Assembly: GCA_049511115.1 (NCBI GenBank)
Contig: JBEKYH010000011.1
Location: 1 to 23,623, forward strand
Reading direction: 5' to 3'
Origin: JBEKYH01 sp049511115
GTDB lineage: Bacteria; Planctomycetota; Phycisphaerae; Tepidisphaerales; Tepidisphaeraceae
Length of the DNA stretch: 23,623 bases
Part shown: positions 13,147 to 21,728 of the stretch, piece by piece
Layout: the number at the start of each line of letters is the position of its first letter
How positions within the stretch are numbered: position 1 is the stretch's first letter
Translations under genes and position numbers: made by a program
Notes under the pieces: generated by a model
The model's database searches: none
What the model saw: only the letters and a program-made list of their open reading frames with translations
What the model was told of the DNA's origin: nothing

Positions 13147-15006
13147 ATGCGGCGGTTGTCGCGCAGCGCGATTTGCTTTGTTCCGCTCCTGGGGCTCCTC
13201 GGCTTTTTGCAATTCCCCCAACCCACCCCGTCGTGGGCCGCCGCCAGTCCCGCCAGCACCGATTGGGTCGTCCTGTTCCGCTCCGATGATCCGTCCCTCT
13301 GGAAAACCGCCGCGGGCGATGCCTCTGCTCCAAACGGCTACTCCCTCGACGCCAAAGCCTGGCCCACCAAGGCGATCTATCTGAAGCTGACGCGCATGGA
13401 TACTGGGGAGGCAGTGATTGTATTCCTATCGCCGTCCTCGACGGGAACACCCAAACCTGTCGCCCTCGCCAAGACCGGCCACATCGAAGGCGGTTTGATT
13501 TGGAACGGCGGGCAGGCGTACAAAGATACCAGCGGCAGGCCCGTCATCATGTTGGGCATTTGCAATCCCGCCTGGCCGGCCACGGATGCCAAACAACAGA
13601 TGCTGATCCACGCGACCGGAAAGGCTGACTCAGGCTCCAGAGGCTGGGGATTCAGCCGGCCCGCGTCAAAAGTGCGCACCCAATCGTATTCATGGGCCGG
13701 TGAACAAATCCGCCCGACACCCTTCGAGATAGCCGTCAAAAGCGGCCCTTTGACTGACGACGAAAAGTCGCTGCGCATCGTGCCCGGCGGCGATTCCCCC
13801 ACCGATGACGCGACGGCGAATCCTGACTCGTCGGCGACGACGGATTCTCCCGCTGTTCCTGTTGCATCCGCCGCCCCCTTGATGATGGCCGCGCCGGCCT
13901 CGGGACCGGTGACCCAATTGCGCAGACTGCAGGCGACCATCAAAGCGCTGAGCGTGATCCCCCAGCCGTCGGGCGAAATGCTTGGCGACGCCGAGGATTT
14001 CATCCTGACCGCCACGCCGGGCAAGCCCCGGGGGAGCACGATTCCCGTGTCATTTACCTCGTCGGTCGGTAACGACAGTCGCATGGTTCTTGCCGACGTT
14101 CTGCGCGCGGTTAACGCCAAATATCCGCACGTGTCGGCCGAGAAATACGAATTCAGTTTTGAGGACAAATACGTCGGCCACGAAGGCGGCTCAATCGGCG
14201 CGGCCTGCGGCACGCTGATGCTGTCGCTGATTGAGGATTTTGACATCGATCCCACTCTTGCCATTACCGGCGACGTCGCCGCCAACGGCCGCATCCACGC
14301 CATCGGCGGGGTCGCCGCCAAACTGCGCGGCGCCGCTCAGGCCGGCTGCAATATCGTTGCGCTCCCATCGGAAAATTACGACCAGATCGCCGACGCCTTC
14401 ATTTACGACGGTCCCGATTCCGTCATCAATGTGCAGGCCATCGGCATCACCGATCTGGATCAGGCCGTCGCCGTCGCCCGCGCCGATCGCGAGGCCCGGC
14501 TTAAGCAGGCCATCGACCTGTTCTCGTCGATTCAGGCGGACTTGAAGAAAGACCCAACCCGCATTCATTCGCCGCAAATGGCCCAGCGGCTCAACGAAGT
14601 CTTGGAACTCGCCCCCAACCATTATTCGGCCAAACTGCTTTATTTGATGTCCCAGCATCAGGAGCCGACGACGCTGTCCGGGGCGGCGACTTATTACTAC
14701 GCGAACGTGGCCGTCGCGCAGATGATTCCTGGCTGGAAGGACAAAAAGCCGACCGTGGCGCTGGCTTCGCCAACCGTCGTGCACGATGCCCTGGCCAAGC
14801 TCGTCAAATTGCGCACCTGCTGCGACCCGCAATTCGCGCGATACGTGAACTGCACCTGGGAGTTCATGCGTGCGATGAATGATTTTCAAAATGGCGCCGG
14901 TTCACAGGCCGAGATGCGGGCCGACGCGCAGTTGGTGCTGGACGAGGATGCCAAGCTGAGTATGGATCGGGCATTGATGGAGAAGATACTGCATGAGGGG
15001 GTTTGA
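13147..15006 (+). CDS. Exported protein with ATP-independent Lon-type protease domain
   Basis: A 619-residue protein with a typical signal peptide: basic MRRLSRSA, an apolar core to about residue 25, and a likely cleavage after SWAAA near residue 33. Residues 35-210 are an unrecognised domain. A Ser/Thr/Pro/Ala-rich linker covers about 215-260. Residues about 300-430 carry the S16 Lon proteolytic fold. The nucleophile is S349 in GGSIGAA and the general base is K392 in GGVAAKLRGAAQAG; the 43-residue spacing equals that of S679 and K722 in E. coli Lon. ITGDVAANGRIHAIGG between them is the usual connecting strand. No AAA+ module or PDZ domain is seen. A helical tail (440-619) has tetratricopeptide-like spacing. 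It is probably a periplasmic or secreted peptidase; substrates are unknown. Confidence 0.8.
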   Translation: MRRLSRSAICFVPLLGLLGFLQFPQPTPSWAAASPASTDWVVLFRSDDPSLWKTAAGDASAPNGYSLDAKAWPTKAIYLKLTRMDTGEAVIVFLSPSSTGTPKPVALAKTGHIEGGLIWNGGQAYKDTSGRPVIMLGICNPAWPATDAKQQMLIHATGKADSGSRGWGFSRPASKVRTQSYSWAGEQIRPTPFEIAVKSGPLTDDEKSLRIVPGGDSPTDDATANPDSSATTDSPAVPVASAAPLMMAAPASGPVTQLRRLQATIKALSVIPQPSGEMLGDAEDFILTATPGKPRGSTIPVSFTSSVGNDSRMVLADVLRAVNAKYPHVSAEKYEFSFEDKYVGHEGGSIGAACGTLMLSLIEDFDIDPTLAITGDVAANGRIHAIGGVAAKLRGAAQAGCNIVALPSENYDQIADAFIYDGPDSVINVQAIGITDLDQAVAVARADREARLKQAIDLFSSIQADLKKDPTRIHSPQMAQRLNEVLELAPNHYSAKLLYLMSQHQEPTTLSGAATYYYANVAVAQMIPGWKDKKPTVALASPTVVHDALAKLVKLRTCCDPQFARYVNCTWEFMRAMNDFQNGAGSQAEMRADAQLVLDEDAKLSMDRALMEKILHEGV

Positions 15007-15154
15007 GGGGGTGGTGCCAAGCACCGTCCTCGAGCGGCTTCCACCCGAGGACTACCAATGGGGCCAGCTTTGCCTCTATCTGCGACTTTTGACCGTGCCC
15101 GTGCCGACGGTCTATTTCAACACGGCGGACGACCCCAGTTGGGTGTTTGCGTGA
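14993..15154 (+). CDS. Possible 53-residue protein overlapping the protease gene end
   Basis: An ATG at 14993, inside the last codons of the Lon-like gene in another frame, opens a 53-codon ORF ending at 15154. GGAG lies 10 bases upstream. Codon third positions are mostly G or C, as in the real genes nearby. The product has a varied composition (ERLPPEDYQWGQLCLYLRLL, then VYFNTADDPSWVFA) and no signal or membrane segment. I do not recognise it. It may be a small protein coupled to the protease, or the remnant of a longer gene. Confidence 0.35.
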   Translation: MRGFEGVVPSTVLERLPPEDYQWGQLCLYLRLLTVPVPTVYFNTADDPSWVFA

Positions 15155-15185
15155 GCGATACCATAAAGATTAGGTAAATCCCTCA

Positions 15186-15213
15186 TTGCATCCGCTGTTT
15201 TGCGTGTTATAAA
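15186..15213 (+). promoter_or_regulatory. Candidate sigma70 promoter of the flagellar operon
   Basis: TTGCAT (15186-15191) and TATAAA (15208-15213) are 16 bases apart, with four and five of six consensus matches. A start near 15220 leaves a short leader before the fliP ATG at 15236 and argues against an upstream TTG start at 15200, which would lie inside the promoter. Confidence 0.5.
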
Positions 15214-15235
15214 ACTCCCGCTCAACAGACTTGCG

Positions 15236-16117
15236 ATGAGAAAGGATGCTCTCGTCAGTCCGGCTCTTCCCCGATCGTGCGCTCTGGCGCTCCTGATCTG
15301 CCTTCTGTCGCCAACTTTTTCGCTTGCTCAGGACGCCTCCCCTCCGACATCGGCGAACGCGCCGACGACGTTGAGTTCACCTGGGCTTGTTTCACCCGGC
15401 GCAGCGCCTAATCCGGTCAATCCCGCGCCCAATCCGCTTTCTCTGCCGCAACTTCCCGACCTCACCCGTCGCGAGAATTTTTCGGCGGCGATGCAGATCA
15501 TCATCCTGTTGACCGTTCTGTCTCTCGCCCCGGCCATTCTGCTGATGATGACCAGCTTTACGCGCATTGTCATCGTCCTGGCCCTGCTGCGGCAGGCCCT
15601 GGGCACTCAGCAGCTTCCGCCCAATCAGGTGCTCATCGGCCTGGCCATGTTCATGACTTTTCTGGTCATGGGTAAGACGCTGCACCGCGTCAACGACGAA
15701 GCCCTGCAGCCCTATCTCAACGGAACCATCGACCAGAAATCCGCCCTTGCCATCGCCGCCGCCCCAATGCGCGATTTCATGATTACCCAGATCGAACGCT
15801 CGCATAACGAAAAGGACGTCGATCTCTTCGCGCAATTCGCCGGCAAACCTCGCGCGACGACATGGGATGGCGTGGATACATTGACCCTGATCCCCGCTTT
15901 TATGCTCAGCGAGCTGAAGACGGCTTTTCTGCTTGGCTTCAAAGTGTATCTGCCGTTCTTGATTATTGACCTGGTGATCTCCACCATTCTCATCAGCATG
16001 GGAATGATGATGCTTCCGCCGGCGTTGATCTCTCTGCCATTTAAATTGCTTTTGTTTGTTCTTGTGGACGGTTGGAGATTGGTGGCCATGAGCTTGATGG
16101 GAAGCTTCGCCACCTGA
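15236..16117 (+). CDS. fliP: Flagellar export gate protein FliP
   Basis: FliP forms the core of the flagellar type III export gate with FliQ and FliR. From ATG 15236 the protein has 293 residues. It begins with a cleavable signal peptide (basic start, apolar CALALLICLLSPTFSLAQ), as in known FliP. A Pro/Ser/Ala-rich linker to about residue 75 is longer than in E. coli. The conserved body follows: IIILLTVLSLAPAILLMMTSFTRIVIVLALLRQALG, then PPNQVLIGLAMFMTFLVM, FMLSELKTAFLLGFKVYLPFLIIDLVIS, and the end SLPFKLLLFVLVDGWRLV. Four membrane segments are evident. No clear ribosome binding site is seen. It is the first gene of the export cluster; fliO is not visible upstream. Confidence 0.95.
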   Translation: MRKDALVSPALPRSCALALLICLLSPTFSLAQDASPPTSANAPTTLSSPGLVSPGAAPNPVNPAPNPLSLPQLPDLTRRENFSAAMQIIILLTVLSLAPAILLMMTSFTRIVIVLALLRQALGTQQLPPNQVLIGLAMFMTFLVMGKTLHRVNDEALQPYLNGTIDQKSALAIAAAPMRDFMITQIERSHNEKDVDLFAQFAGKPRATTWDGVDTLTLIPAFMLSELKTAFLLGFKVYLPFLIIDLVISTILISMGMMMLPPALISLPFKLLLFVLVDGWRLVAMSLMGSFAT

Positions 16118-16123
16118 TATACT
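16094..16123 (+). promoter_or_regulatory. Candidate internal promoter upstream of fliQ
   Basis: TTGATG (16094-16099) and TATACT (16118-16123) are 18 bases apart, with four and five of six consensus matches, at the 3' end of fliP. A start near 16130 would place the three following inverted repeats in the fliQ leader. A separate consensus TTGACA at 16131-16136 has no good -10 partner. Confidence 0.4.
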
Positions 16124-16134
16124 GTGCATATTGA

Positions 16135-16216
16135 CAGCCCATGGATGGGCTGGTTGATGGGATCAGGGGCTGTTCCCATCGCTGCCGCGCAGGCATCTCG
16201 GTTGACGCCGCGCGGC
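16135..16216 (+). promoter_or_regulatory. Three inverted repeats in the fliP-fliQ spacer
   Basis: CAGCCCAT/ATGGGCTG (16135-16142 and 16145-16152) is a near-continuous palindrome. GATGGGA/TCCCATC (16156-16162 and 16174-16180) forms a 7-bp stem with an 11-base loop. GCCGCGCGGC (16207-16216) is a perfect palindrome. Together they fill most of the 125-base gap, where the other flagellar genes here are packed within 0-50 bases. An RNA leader or processing site is possible. Confidence 0.4.
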
Positions 16217-16242
16217 GAACACTCAAGGAAGGGTGTGTTGTC

Positions 16243-16494
16243 ATGTCGCTCGATCAAGCTACGGACCTCGTCCGCCAGACTCTTATCATGGCGCTGATTG
16301 TCTCCTCGCCGATGCTTTGCATCGGCCTGGTGGTAGGCGTCTGCGTCTCTCTTCTCCAGGCTGTCACGCAAATCCAGGAGCAAACGCTCACGTTCATCCC
16401 CAAGATCGTGGCCATGATCGCGTCGACAATCCTGCTCATGCCGTGGATCGGACACAAGCTGGTTGAATACACCGCCACCATGTTCGCTCAGTAG
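16243..16494 (+). CDS. fliQ: Flagellar export gate protein FliQ
   Basis: FliQ is the small two-helix-hairpin subunit wrapped around FliP/FliR in the export gate. The 83-residue product from ATG 16243 has the family pattern: DQATDLVRQTLIMALIVSSPMLCIGLVVGVCVSLLQAVTQIQEQTLTFIPKI, with two membrane segments and the conserved QIQEQTLTFIPK cytoplasmic loop. GGAAGGG lies about 9 bases before the ATG. An in-frame upstream ATG at 16141 would add 34 residues that look non-coding and fall in the inverted repeats, so it is rejected. fliR starts 16 bases downstream. Confidence 0.94.
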   Translation: MSLDQATDLVRQTLIMALIVSSPMLCIGLVVGVCVSLLQAVTQIQEQTLTFIPKIVAMIASTILLMPWIGHKLVEYTATMFAQ

Positions 16495-16510
16495 CAGCAC
16501 GGGTACTGCC

Positions 16511-17308
16511 ATGGACCTTGACGCCCTTCTACAACTTCTGCCCGTGTACGTGCTGGTGCTCTTTCGCGTCGCCGCCATGATGGTTTTCGCGCCCATGCTG
16601 GGCAGCGATCAGGTGCCGCGGCGCGCCAAAGCCTTGATGGCATGTGTACTGGCCCTGGCGCTGGCGCGCGGGATCAAGCCGCCGGTCGTGCCGGTTGATT
16701 CTCTGGCCCTGCTCACCGTCGGCATCGGCGGCGAAATCATCTTCGGCCTGGCCATGGGCATGATCCTCTCCTTTTGCTTCATCGCGACGCAATGGGCCGG
16801 CGAAATTGTCGGCCAGCAGATCGGCCTCAACCTCAGCGAAACCTTTGACCCCCAATTCGGCCAGCAAGGCTCGATCGTCGGCAATCTTTATTTCATGTTG
16901 ACCCTGGTCATCTTCGTCACCATCAACGGCCACCACGCCATGCTCCGCGGCGTGCGGGCCAGCTTTGATACGCTCCCGCTCCTGTCGGTCGGCATGAGCG
17001 ATTCAACCCTCGACCTTTTCATCGATCTTTTTGAAGCGTCCACGCAACTTGCGTTGCAGTTGGCCGCCCCCGTGCTGGTGACGCTCCTGGTCACCGACCT
17101 GGCGCTGGGCTTCATCGGCAAGACCATGCCGCAGCTCAACATTATGACGGCCGGCCTGTCGATTCGCGCCCTGGTCGGAATGCTCGTCATTATTTTTGGA
17201 ATTGGAATCACCAGTTCTGTTATTCGCGACGCGGTCTGGGATGACACGCAGATTGTGGTTCATGCGTATTCGTCGCCGATCGGCGGCGCCGGCGCAGCGG
17301 CACACTAA
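16511..17308 (+). CDS. fliR: Flagellar export gate protein FliR
   Basis: FliR completes the FliP/Q/R gate. The 265-residue protein begins MDLDALLQLLPVYVLVLFRVAAMMVFAPMLGSDQVPRRAK, with the family's conserved first helix and the P-RAK turn. It continues through IGGEIIFGLAMGMILSFCFIATQWAGEIVGQQIGL and FDPQFGQQGSIVGNLYFMLTLVIFVTINGHH. Near the end is GFIGKTMPQLNIMTAGLSIRALVGM, the most diagnostic block (canonical PQxNVFxxGxPxK region). At least six membrane segments are evident. ATG 16511 is preferred over an earlier TTG at 16463 that would overlap fliQ. flhB follows after 12 bases. Confidence 0.94.
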   Translation: MDLDALLQLLPVYVLVLFRVAAMMVFAPMLGSDQVPRRAKALMACVLALALARGIKPPVVPVDSLALLTVGIGGEIIFGLAMGMILSFCFIATQWAGEIVGQQIGLNLSETFDPQFGQQGSIVGNLYFMLTLVIFVTINGHHAMLRGVRASFDTLPLLSVGMSDSTLDLFIDLFEASTQLALQLAAPVLVTLLVTDLALGFIGKTMPQLNIMTAGLSIRALVGMLVIIFGIGITSSVIRDAVWDDTQIVVHAYSSPIGGAGAAAH

Positions 17309-17320
17309 GAGGACGAGGCT

Positions 17321-18403
17321 ATGCCCGAAGACAGTGGCACAGGAGACCGCACAGAAGCCGCGACACCCCGTCGCCGCCAGGAGGCTCGCGATGCCGGCAA
17401 CATCGCGCGCAGCCCCGATCTTTCCGCGTCGGTCCTCCTCGTCGGCATTCTGCTCCTTCTCAAGAACTTCGGATCACCCATTGTGGCCGCCCTCAAGCGC
17501 ATCATCACCGACATGCTCGCCGCCGATTCCCTGGGCAATTTCGACATCAATACCGCCATGGCGCAAGTCCCCACCATGATGGCCAACGCCGGCGCCGCCA
17601 TCGCCCCGCTTTTTCTCGGCATCGTGCTGATCGCAATCGTCGTCAACATGTCGCAGGTGGGCCTGAACTTCAACGTCGCCCGCCTGACTCCCAATTTCGC
17701 CGCGCTCAATCCGGTCAGAGGGCTGGGCCGCATTTTCGGCGGCACCCGCAGCCTGGTCCGTCTGGCGATGAGTTCGATCAAAGTGGTCTTCGTCGCCGCC
17801 GTGGCCTACAGCGCCGTTCATGGCCGCATGATGCAGATCATGTCCGTGCAGCGGCTCGACTTTATTCAGATTTTCGCCCTGGGCGCACAGCTTATCTTCG
17901 ACATCACTTGGCGCATCGGCGCTTTGCTTTTCGTGCTCTCCCTCTTCGACTACGCCTACCAGCGCTACCAGCTTGAGCAGGATTTGAAGATGAGCAAACA
18001 GGATGTGAAGGAAGAGATGCGCAGCATGGATGGCGACCCCAAGATCAAGCAGCGCCGCCGCCAGATCGCCATGCAGCGCCACTTGCAGCGGCTAAAAAAG
18101 GAAGTCCCGACCGCCGATGTCGTCATCACCAACCCGACTCACTTTGCCATCGCGCTGAAATACGAATCCGCGAAAATGCGTGCCCCGCGCGTCGTCGCCA
18201 AGGGCCAGGACCTCATGGCCCAGCGCATCAGGGAAATCGCCCTCGAGGCCAACATCCCCCTCGTCGAGCGCGCCCCGCTGGCCCGCGCCCTCTATCGCAT
18301 GTGCGACGTGGGCGACGAAATCCCCGAACAGTTTTACTCCGCTGTCGCGGAGATTCTGGCGTATGTCTACCAGCTCTCGCGGAAGCTCAAGAAAGCGGGC
18401 TAG
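17321..18403 (+). CDS. flhB: Flagellar export switch protein FlhB
   Basis: FlhB controls the change of export substrate from rod/hook to filament proteins. Residues 1-215 hold four membrane segments after the polar start EDSGTGDRTEAATPRRRQEARDAG, a typical FlhB N-terminus. The cytoplasmic domain carries the self-cleavage motif NPTH at residues 271-274 (cleavage between N and P), within TADVVITNPTHFAIALKY. VVAKGQDLMAQRIREIALEANIPLVERAPLARALY after it is strongly conserved. Length 360 is normal. The ATG is preceded by GAGGACGAGG. flhA begins 12 bases after its stop. Confidence 0.95.
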   Translation: MPEDSGTGDRTEAATPRRRQEARDAGNIARSPDLSASVLLVGILLLLKNFGSPIVAALKRIITDMLAADSLGNFDINTAMAQVPTMMANAGAAIAPLFLGIVLIAIVVNMSQVGLNFNVARLTPNFAALNPVRGLGRIFGGTRSLVRLAMSSIKVVFVAAVAYSAVHGRMMQIMSVQRLDFIQIFALGAQLIFDITWRIGALLFVLSLFDYAYQRYQLEQDLKMSKQDVKEEMRSMDGDPKIKQRRRQIAMQRHLQRLKKEVPTADVVITNPTHFAIALKYESAKMRAPRVVAKGQDLMAQRIREIALEANIPLVERAPLARALYRMCDVGDEIPEQFYSAVAEILAYVYQLSRKLKKAG

Positions 18404-18415
18404 TCCAACACCCTT

Positions 18416-20521
18416 ATGTCAGCAATCGCTTCCAATCCCTTCTTCGTAAAGCTTCATGCCAACCGTGGCATGATCTTTCCGATCGCCTTCATGAGCCTGC
18501 TGCTCGTGATCCTGGTCCCCTTGCCGACGGAGGTGCTGGATTTCCTCCTCATCATCAACATGACACTGTCGGCCATCGTGATGGTGAGCACGATCTACGT
18601 GCAAAGCCCCCTGGAATTCAGCGTTTTCCCCTCGCTCCTGTTGGCCATGACGATGTTCCGCCTGGTGCTCAACGCCGCGACGACGCGCTTGATCCTCACC
18701 GCCGGCCGCGATGGCGGGGACGTCACCACCGCCATGCACGCCGCCGGCGAAGTGGTGCGAACCTTCTCCGCCTTCGTCACCGGCGGCTCGCTCGCCGTCG
18801 GCGTCATCATCTTCACCATCATCGTGGTGATTCAGTTTGTCGTCATCACCAAAGGCGCCACGCGCATCTCTGAAGTCGCGGCCCGCTTCACCTTGGACGC
18901 CATGCCCGGCAAGCAGATGGCCATCGATGCCGACATGAACGCCGGCATCATCAACGAGGCCGAGGCCCGCCGCCGCCGACTGGCGATCAGCCAGGAAGCT
19001 GACTTCTACGGCGCCATGGACGGCGCCAGCAAATTCGTCCGCGGCGACGCCGTCGCGGGCATCATTATTACCTTCGTCAACATTTTGGGCGGCTTGTACG
19101 TCGGCATGGTCGAGCACGGCTGGGGCCTCTTCGATTGCCTCCAGCTTTATACCAAGCTCACCATCGGCGACGGCCTGGTCAGCCAGATTCCTGCATTCAT
19201 CGTCTCCCTCGGCGCCGGCCTGATCGTCACGCGCACCAGCGGCAAGAGCAATTTGGGTGATGAACTGCTCGAGCAGATCTTCGCCAAGCCTCGTGCCCTG
19301 GTCGTCGCGGCCGCGTTCCTGGCGCTGCTGATGGTGACCGATCTTCCCAAGTTTCCGCTCATCGTCCTCTGCGCGGGTTGTTCCTCACTCGCCGTTATCC
19401 TCACCCGCGGCAAGGAAAAGGACGCCCGGGCCGCCGCCAAGAAGGAGCAGGACAAAGCCGCAAAAAAGGAACCGGAAAAGGTCGAGAAGCTGCTGGAACT
19501 CGACACGATGGAGCTCGAGGTCGGCTACGGTCTGGTTCGCCTCGTCGATGCCCGCAAGGGAGGCGATTTACTGGATCGCATCAGCATGATCCGCCGTCAG
19601 ATCGCCACCGAAATGGGCATCATCGTCCCGCCGGTCCGTATCCGCGACAACATGCAACTCGCCGCCAATACGTACGTCGTGAAGATCAAGGGCCAGACCG
19701 TCGGCAAGGGCGAAACCTATCCCGAGCAATACCTGGCCATGGACAACGGCGCCACCACCGGCCCGATCGTCGGCGCCACCAAGACCACCGAGCCCGCGTT
19801 CGGCCTGCCGGCCTATTGGATCACCGAACCCCAGCGCGCCGGCGCTGAAACGCTCAACTACACCGTGGTCGAAGCCACGGCTGTCCTGGCGACGCATCTC
19901 ACCGAAATCATCAAGGGCCACGCCTATGAATTGCTGACTCGCCAGGAAGTCAAGAATCTTCTCGATCACCTCAAGACGCGCCTGCCCGCACTGATCGAGG
20001 AAGTCATCCCCGCGCAAATCAAACCCGGCGAATTGCAGAAAGTCATGCAGAATCTGCTGCGCGAACGCGTTCCCGTGCGCGACCTGGAAGCCATTCTGGA
20101 AACGCTGGGTGATTACGCCGGCCGCACCAAGGACCTGGAGATTCTCTCGGAATACGTTCGCCACGCCTTGGCTCGCACCATCTGCAAACAATATGTTGAC
20201 GATAAAGACCGCCTTTTCTGCGTGACTCTCGACCCCAATCTGGAAGATTTAATCAACGGCCACATCGAGCGTTCGGACCGGGGCAGTACGAACACGATGC
20301 CACCGCAGACAGCGCAGCAGATCGTTTCACAGATCACCGCCAAGACCAAGGAACTTTCCGATACCGGGCGCTCGGCGGCGATTCTTTGCAGTCCCAACAT
20401 TCGCCTGGCGCTGCGGCGGATGATTGAACCCAGCCTGCCGCACGTCGCGGTGCTGGCTTACAACGAAGTTGTCCCGGAAGTGACCGTCGAAGCCGTCGGT
20501 CTGGTGGGGATGAACGGATGA
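18416..20521 (+). CDS. flhA: Flagellar export apparatus protein FlhA
   Basis: FlhA is the large export-gate subunit that couples proton flow to export and docks chaperone-substrate complexes. The 701-residue length is normal. The N-terminal half has about eight membrane segments. Conserved blocks include PTEVLDFLLIINMTLS, the PLEFSVFPSLLLAMTMFRLVLNAATTRLIL stretch of the FHIPEP family, and the loop with FTLDAMPGKQMAIDADMNAGII and EADFYGAMDGASKFVRGDA. A Lys/Ala/Glu-rich linker (about residues 330-360) leads to the cytoplasmic domain with VGYGLVRLVD, YPEQYLAM and the C-terminal RMIEPSLPHVAVLAYNEV. flhF starts 7 bases downstream. Confidence 0.96.
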   Translation: MSAIASNPFFVKLHANRGMIFPIAFMSLLLVILVPLPTEVLDFLLIINMTLSAIVMVSTIYVQSPLEFSVFPSLLLAMTMFRLVLNAATTRLILTAGRDGGDVTTAMHAAGEVVRTFSAFVTGGSLAVGVIIFTIIVVIQFVVITKGATRISEVAARFTLDAMPGKQMAIDADMNAGIINEAEARRRRLAISQEADFYGAMDGASKFVRGDAVAGIIITFVNILGGLYVGMVEHGWGLFDCLQLYTKLTIGDGLVSQIPAFIVSLGAGLIVTRTSGKSNLGDELLEQIFAKPRALVVAAAFLALLMVTDLPKFPLIVLCAGCSSLAVILTRGKEKDARAAAKKEQDKAAKKEPEKVEKLLELDTMELEVGYGLVRLVDARKGGDLLDRISMIRRQIATEMGIIVPPVRIRDNMQLAANTYVVKIKGQTVGKGETYPEQYLAMDNGATTGPIVGATKTTEPAFGLPAYWITEPQRAGAETLNYTVVEATAVLATHLTEIIKGHAYELLTRQEVKNLLDHLKTRLPALIEEVIPAQIKPGELQKVMQNLLRERVPVRDLEAILETLGDYAGRTKDLEILSEYVRHALARTICKQYVDDKDRLFCVTLDPNLEDLINGHIERSDRGSTNTMPPQTAQQIVSQITAKTKELSDTGRSAAILCSPNIRLALRRMIEPSLPHVAVLAYNEVVPEVTVEAVGLVGMNG

Positions 20522-20528
20522 TTTCCTT

Positions 20529-21728
20529 ATGAACATGCGAACCTTTCAAGCTGACACCATGGCCGAAGCGCTGTCTCAGGTAAAACTGGTGATGGGGCGC
20601 GACGCCGTCATTCTGCACACCAGAACCGTGCAGAAGCATCATTGGCTGGGCCTGCGCCGCCGCGAGATGGTGGAGATCACCGCCGGCCGCGGCATGCGCG
20701 TTCCCGACCGCACCGCGCGCCGTCCCATTCCAGCGCCCTACAGCCGCGACATCCAGGCGCGCCCCGCTCCCGCGCAAACCCTCCCGCAGTCCCCCGCGGC
20801 AGGGGGGGCGGCGCTATTGCAAACCCCCGTCGCCCAGGCGGTCGCCATGGCCGCCGTCGCGCAGGAGATGAATGCGCTCAAGACCATGGTCAAGGACCTG
20901 GTCAGCCAGACCCGTTCGCGCGGCGCTCCCAATATCCCCGAAGACCTGTTCAATCATTACCTGCACCTGATCGAGAACCAGGTCGCCGAGGACATCGCCA
21001 CCGACATCATCAAGACTCTGCAAACCCAGCTTCGCCCCGAGCATTGGTCAAACAAGGATTTCGTCCGCCAGAAGATCGCCGATCATCTCGAGAAGCTCAT
21101 CCCGGCCGCCGCTCCAATCCACAGCACCAAGTCGGGCACGCCGCACGTCGTCGCCCTCATCGGCCCGACCGGCGTCGGCAAGACCACCACCATTGCCAAG
21201 CTCGCCGCGCATTTGAAACTGCGCGAGCGCCGCCGCATCGGCCTGGTCACCATCGACACCTATCGCATTGCCGCCATCGACCAACTGCGCAAGTACGCGG
21301 AAATTCTCGACGCCCCGCTCCGCGCCGTCGCTACCGCCGAAGACCTTCGCGCCGCCGTCGCGTCGATGCACGACTGCGAATACGTCCTCATCGACACCGC
21401 CGGCCGCAGCCCCAACGACGCCATGAAACTCAGCGAATTAAAGACGTTCCTCGCCGCCGCCAACCCCGATGAGGTGCATCTGGTCCTTTCCACAACGGCC
21501 AGCCAGGCTTCCGTGGAACTGGCGGTCAATCGCTTTTCGGACGTCCGCGTCGACCGCATCATTTTCACCAAGATCGACGAGGCCGCGCATCTCGGCGTCG
21601 TCCTTAACGTTGCCCGGAAACTCAACAAGGGCCTTTCCTACATCACCACTGGACAGGACGTGCCGGACGACATCGAGGAGGGCAAGAGCAGCCGGCTCGC
21701 GCACTTGATTATGGGGGGTTCGCTATGA
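20529..21728 (+). CDS. flhF: Flagellar placement GTPase FlhF
   Basis: FlhF is an SRP-type GTPase that selects the site of flagellar assembly at the pole. The N-terminal segment (MRTFQADTMAEALSQVKLVMGRDAVILHTRTV) is the FlhF-specific start. A Pro/Ala-rich stretch (about 60-110) and a helical N domain follow. The GTPase domain has GPTGVGKTTT from G212, VTIDTYRIAAIDQL, the DTAGRS motif, and TKIDEAAHLG near the C-terminus. Length is 399 residues. Its stop overlaps the flhG start by 4 bases (ATGA), which suggests coupled translation of the FlhF/FlhG partner pair. Confidence 0.94.
   Translation: MNMRTFQADTMAEALSQVKLVMGRDAVILHTRTVQKHHWLGLRRREMVEITAGRGMRVPDRTARRPIPAPYSRDIQARPAPAQTLPQSPAAGGAALLQTPVAQAVAMAAVAQEMNALKTMVKDLVSQTRSRGAPNIPEDLFNHYLHLIENQVAEDIATDIIKTLQTQLRPEHWSNKDFVRQKIADHLEKLIPAAAPIHSTKSGTPHVVALIGPTGVGKTTTIAKLAAHLKLRERRRIGLVTIDTYRIAAIDQLRKYAEILDAPLRAVATAEDLRAAVASMHDCEYVLIDTAGRSPNDAMKLSELKTFLAAANPDEVHLVLSTTASQASVELAVNRFSDVRVDRIIFTKIDEAAHLGVVLNVARKLNKGLSYITTGQDVPDDIEEGKSSRLAHLIMGGSL

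Noticed and set aside
13377..14321. Minus-strand 314-residue ORF opposite the Lon-like gene
   Set aside because: It is antisense to the exported protease, whose signal peptide and catalytic dyad show the real frame.
16141..16242. N-terminal extension of FliQ from ATG 16141
   Set aside because: The added residues lack family similarity, fall in inverted repeats, and ATG 16243 has a good ribosome binding site and gives the usual FliQ length.
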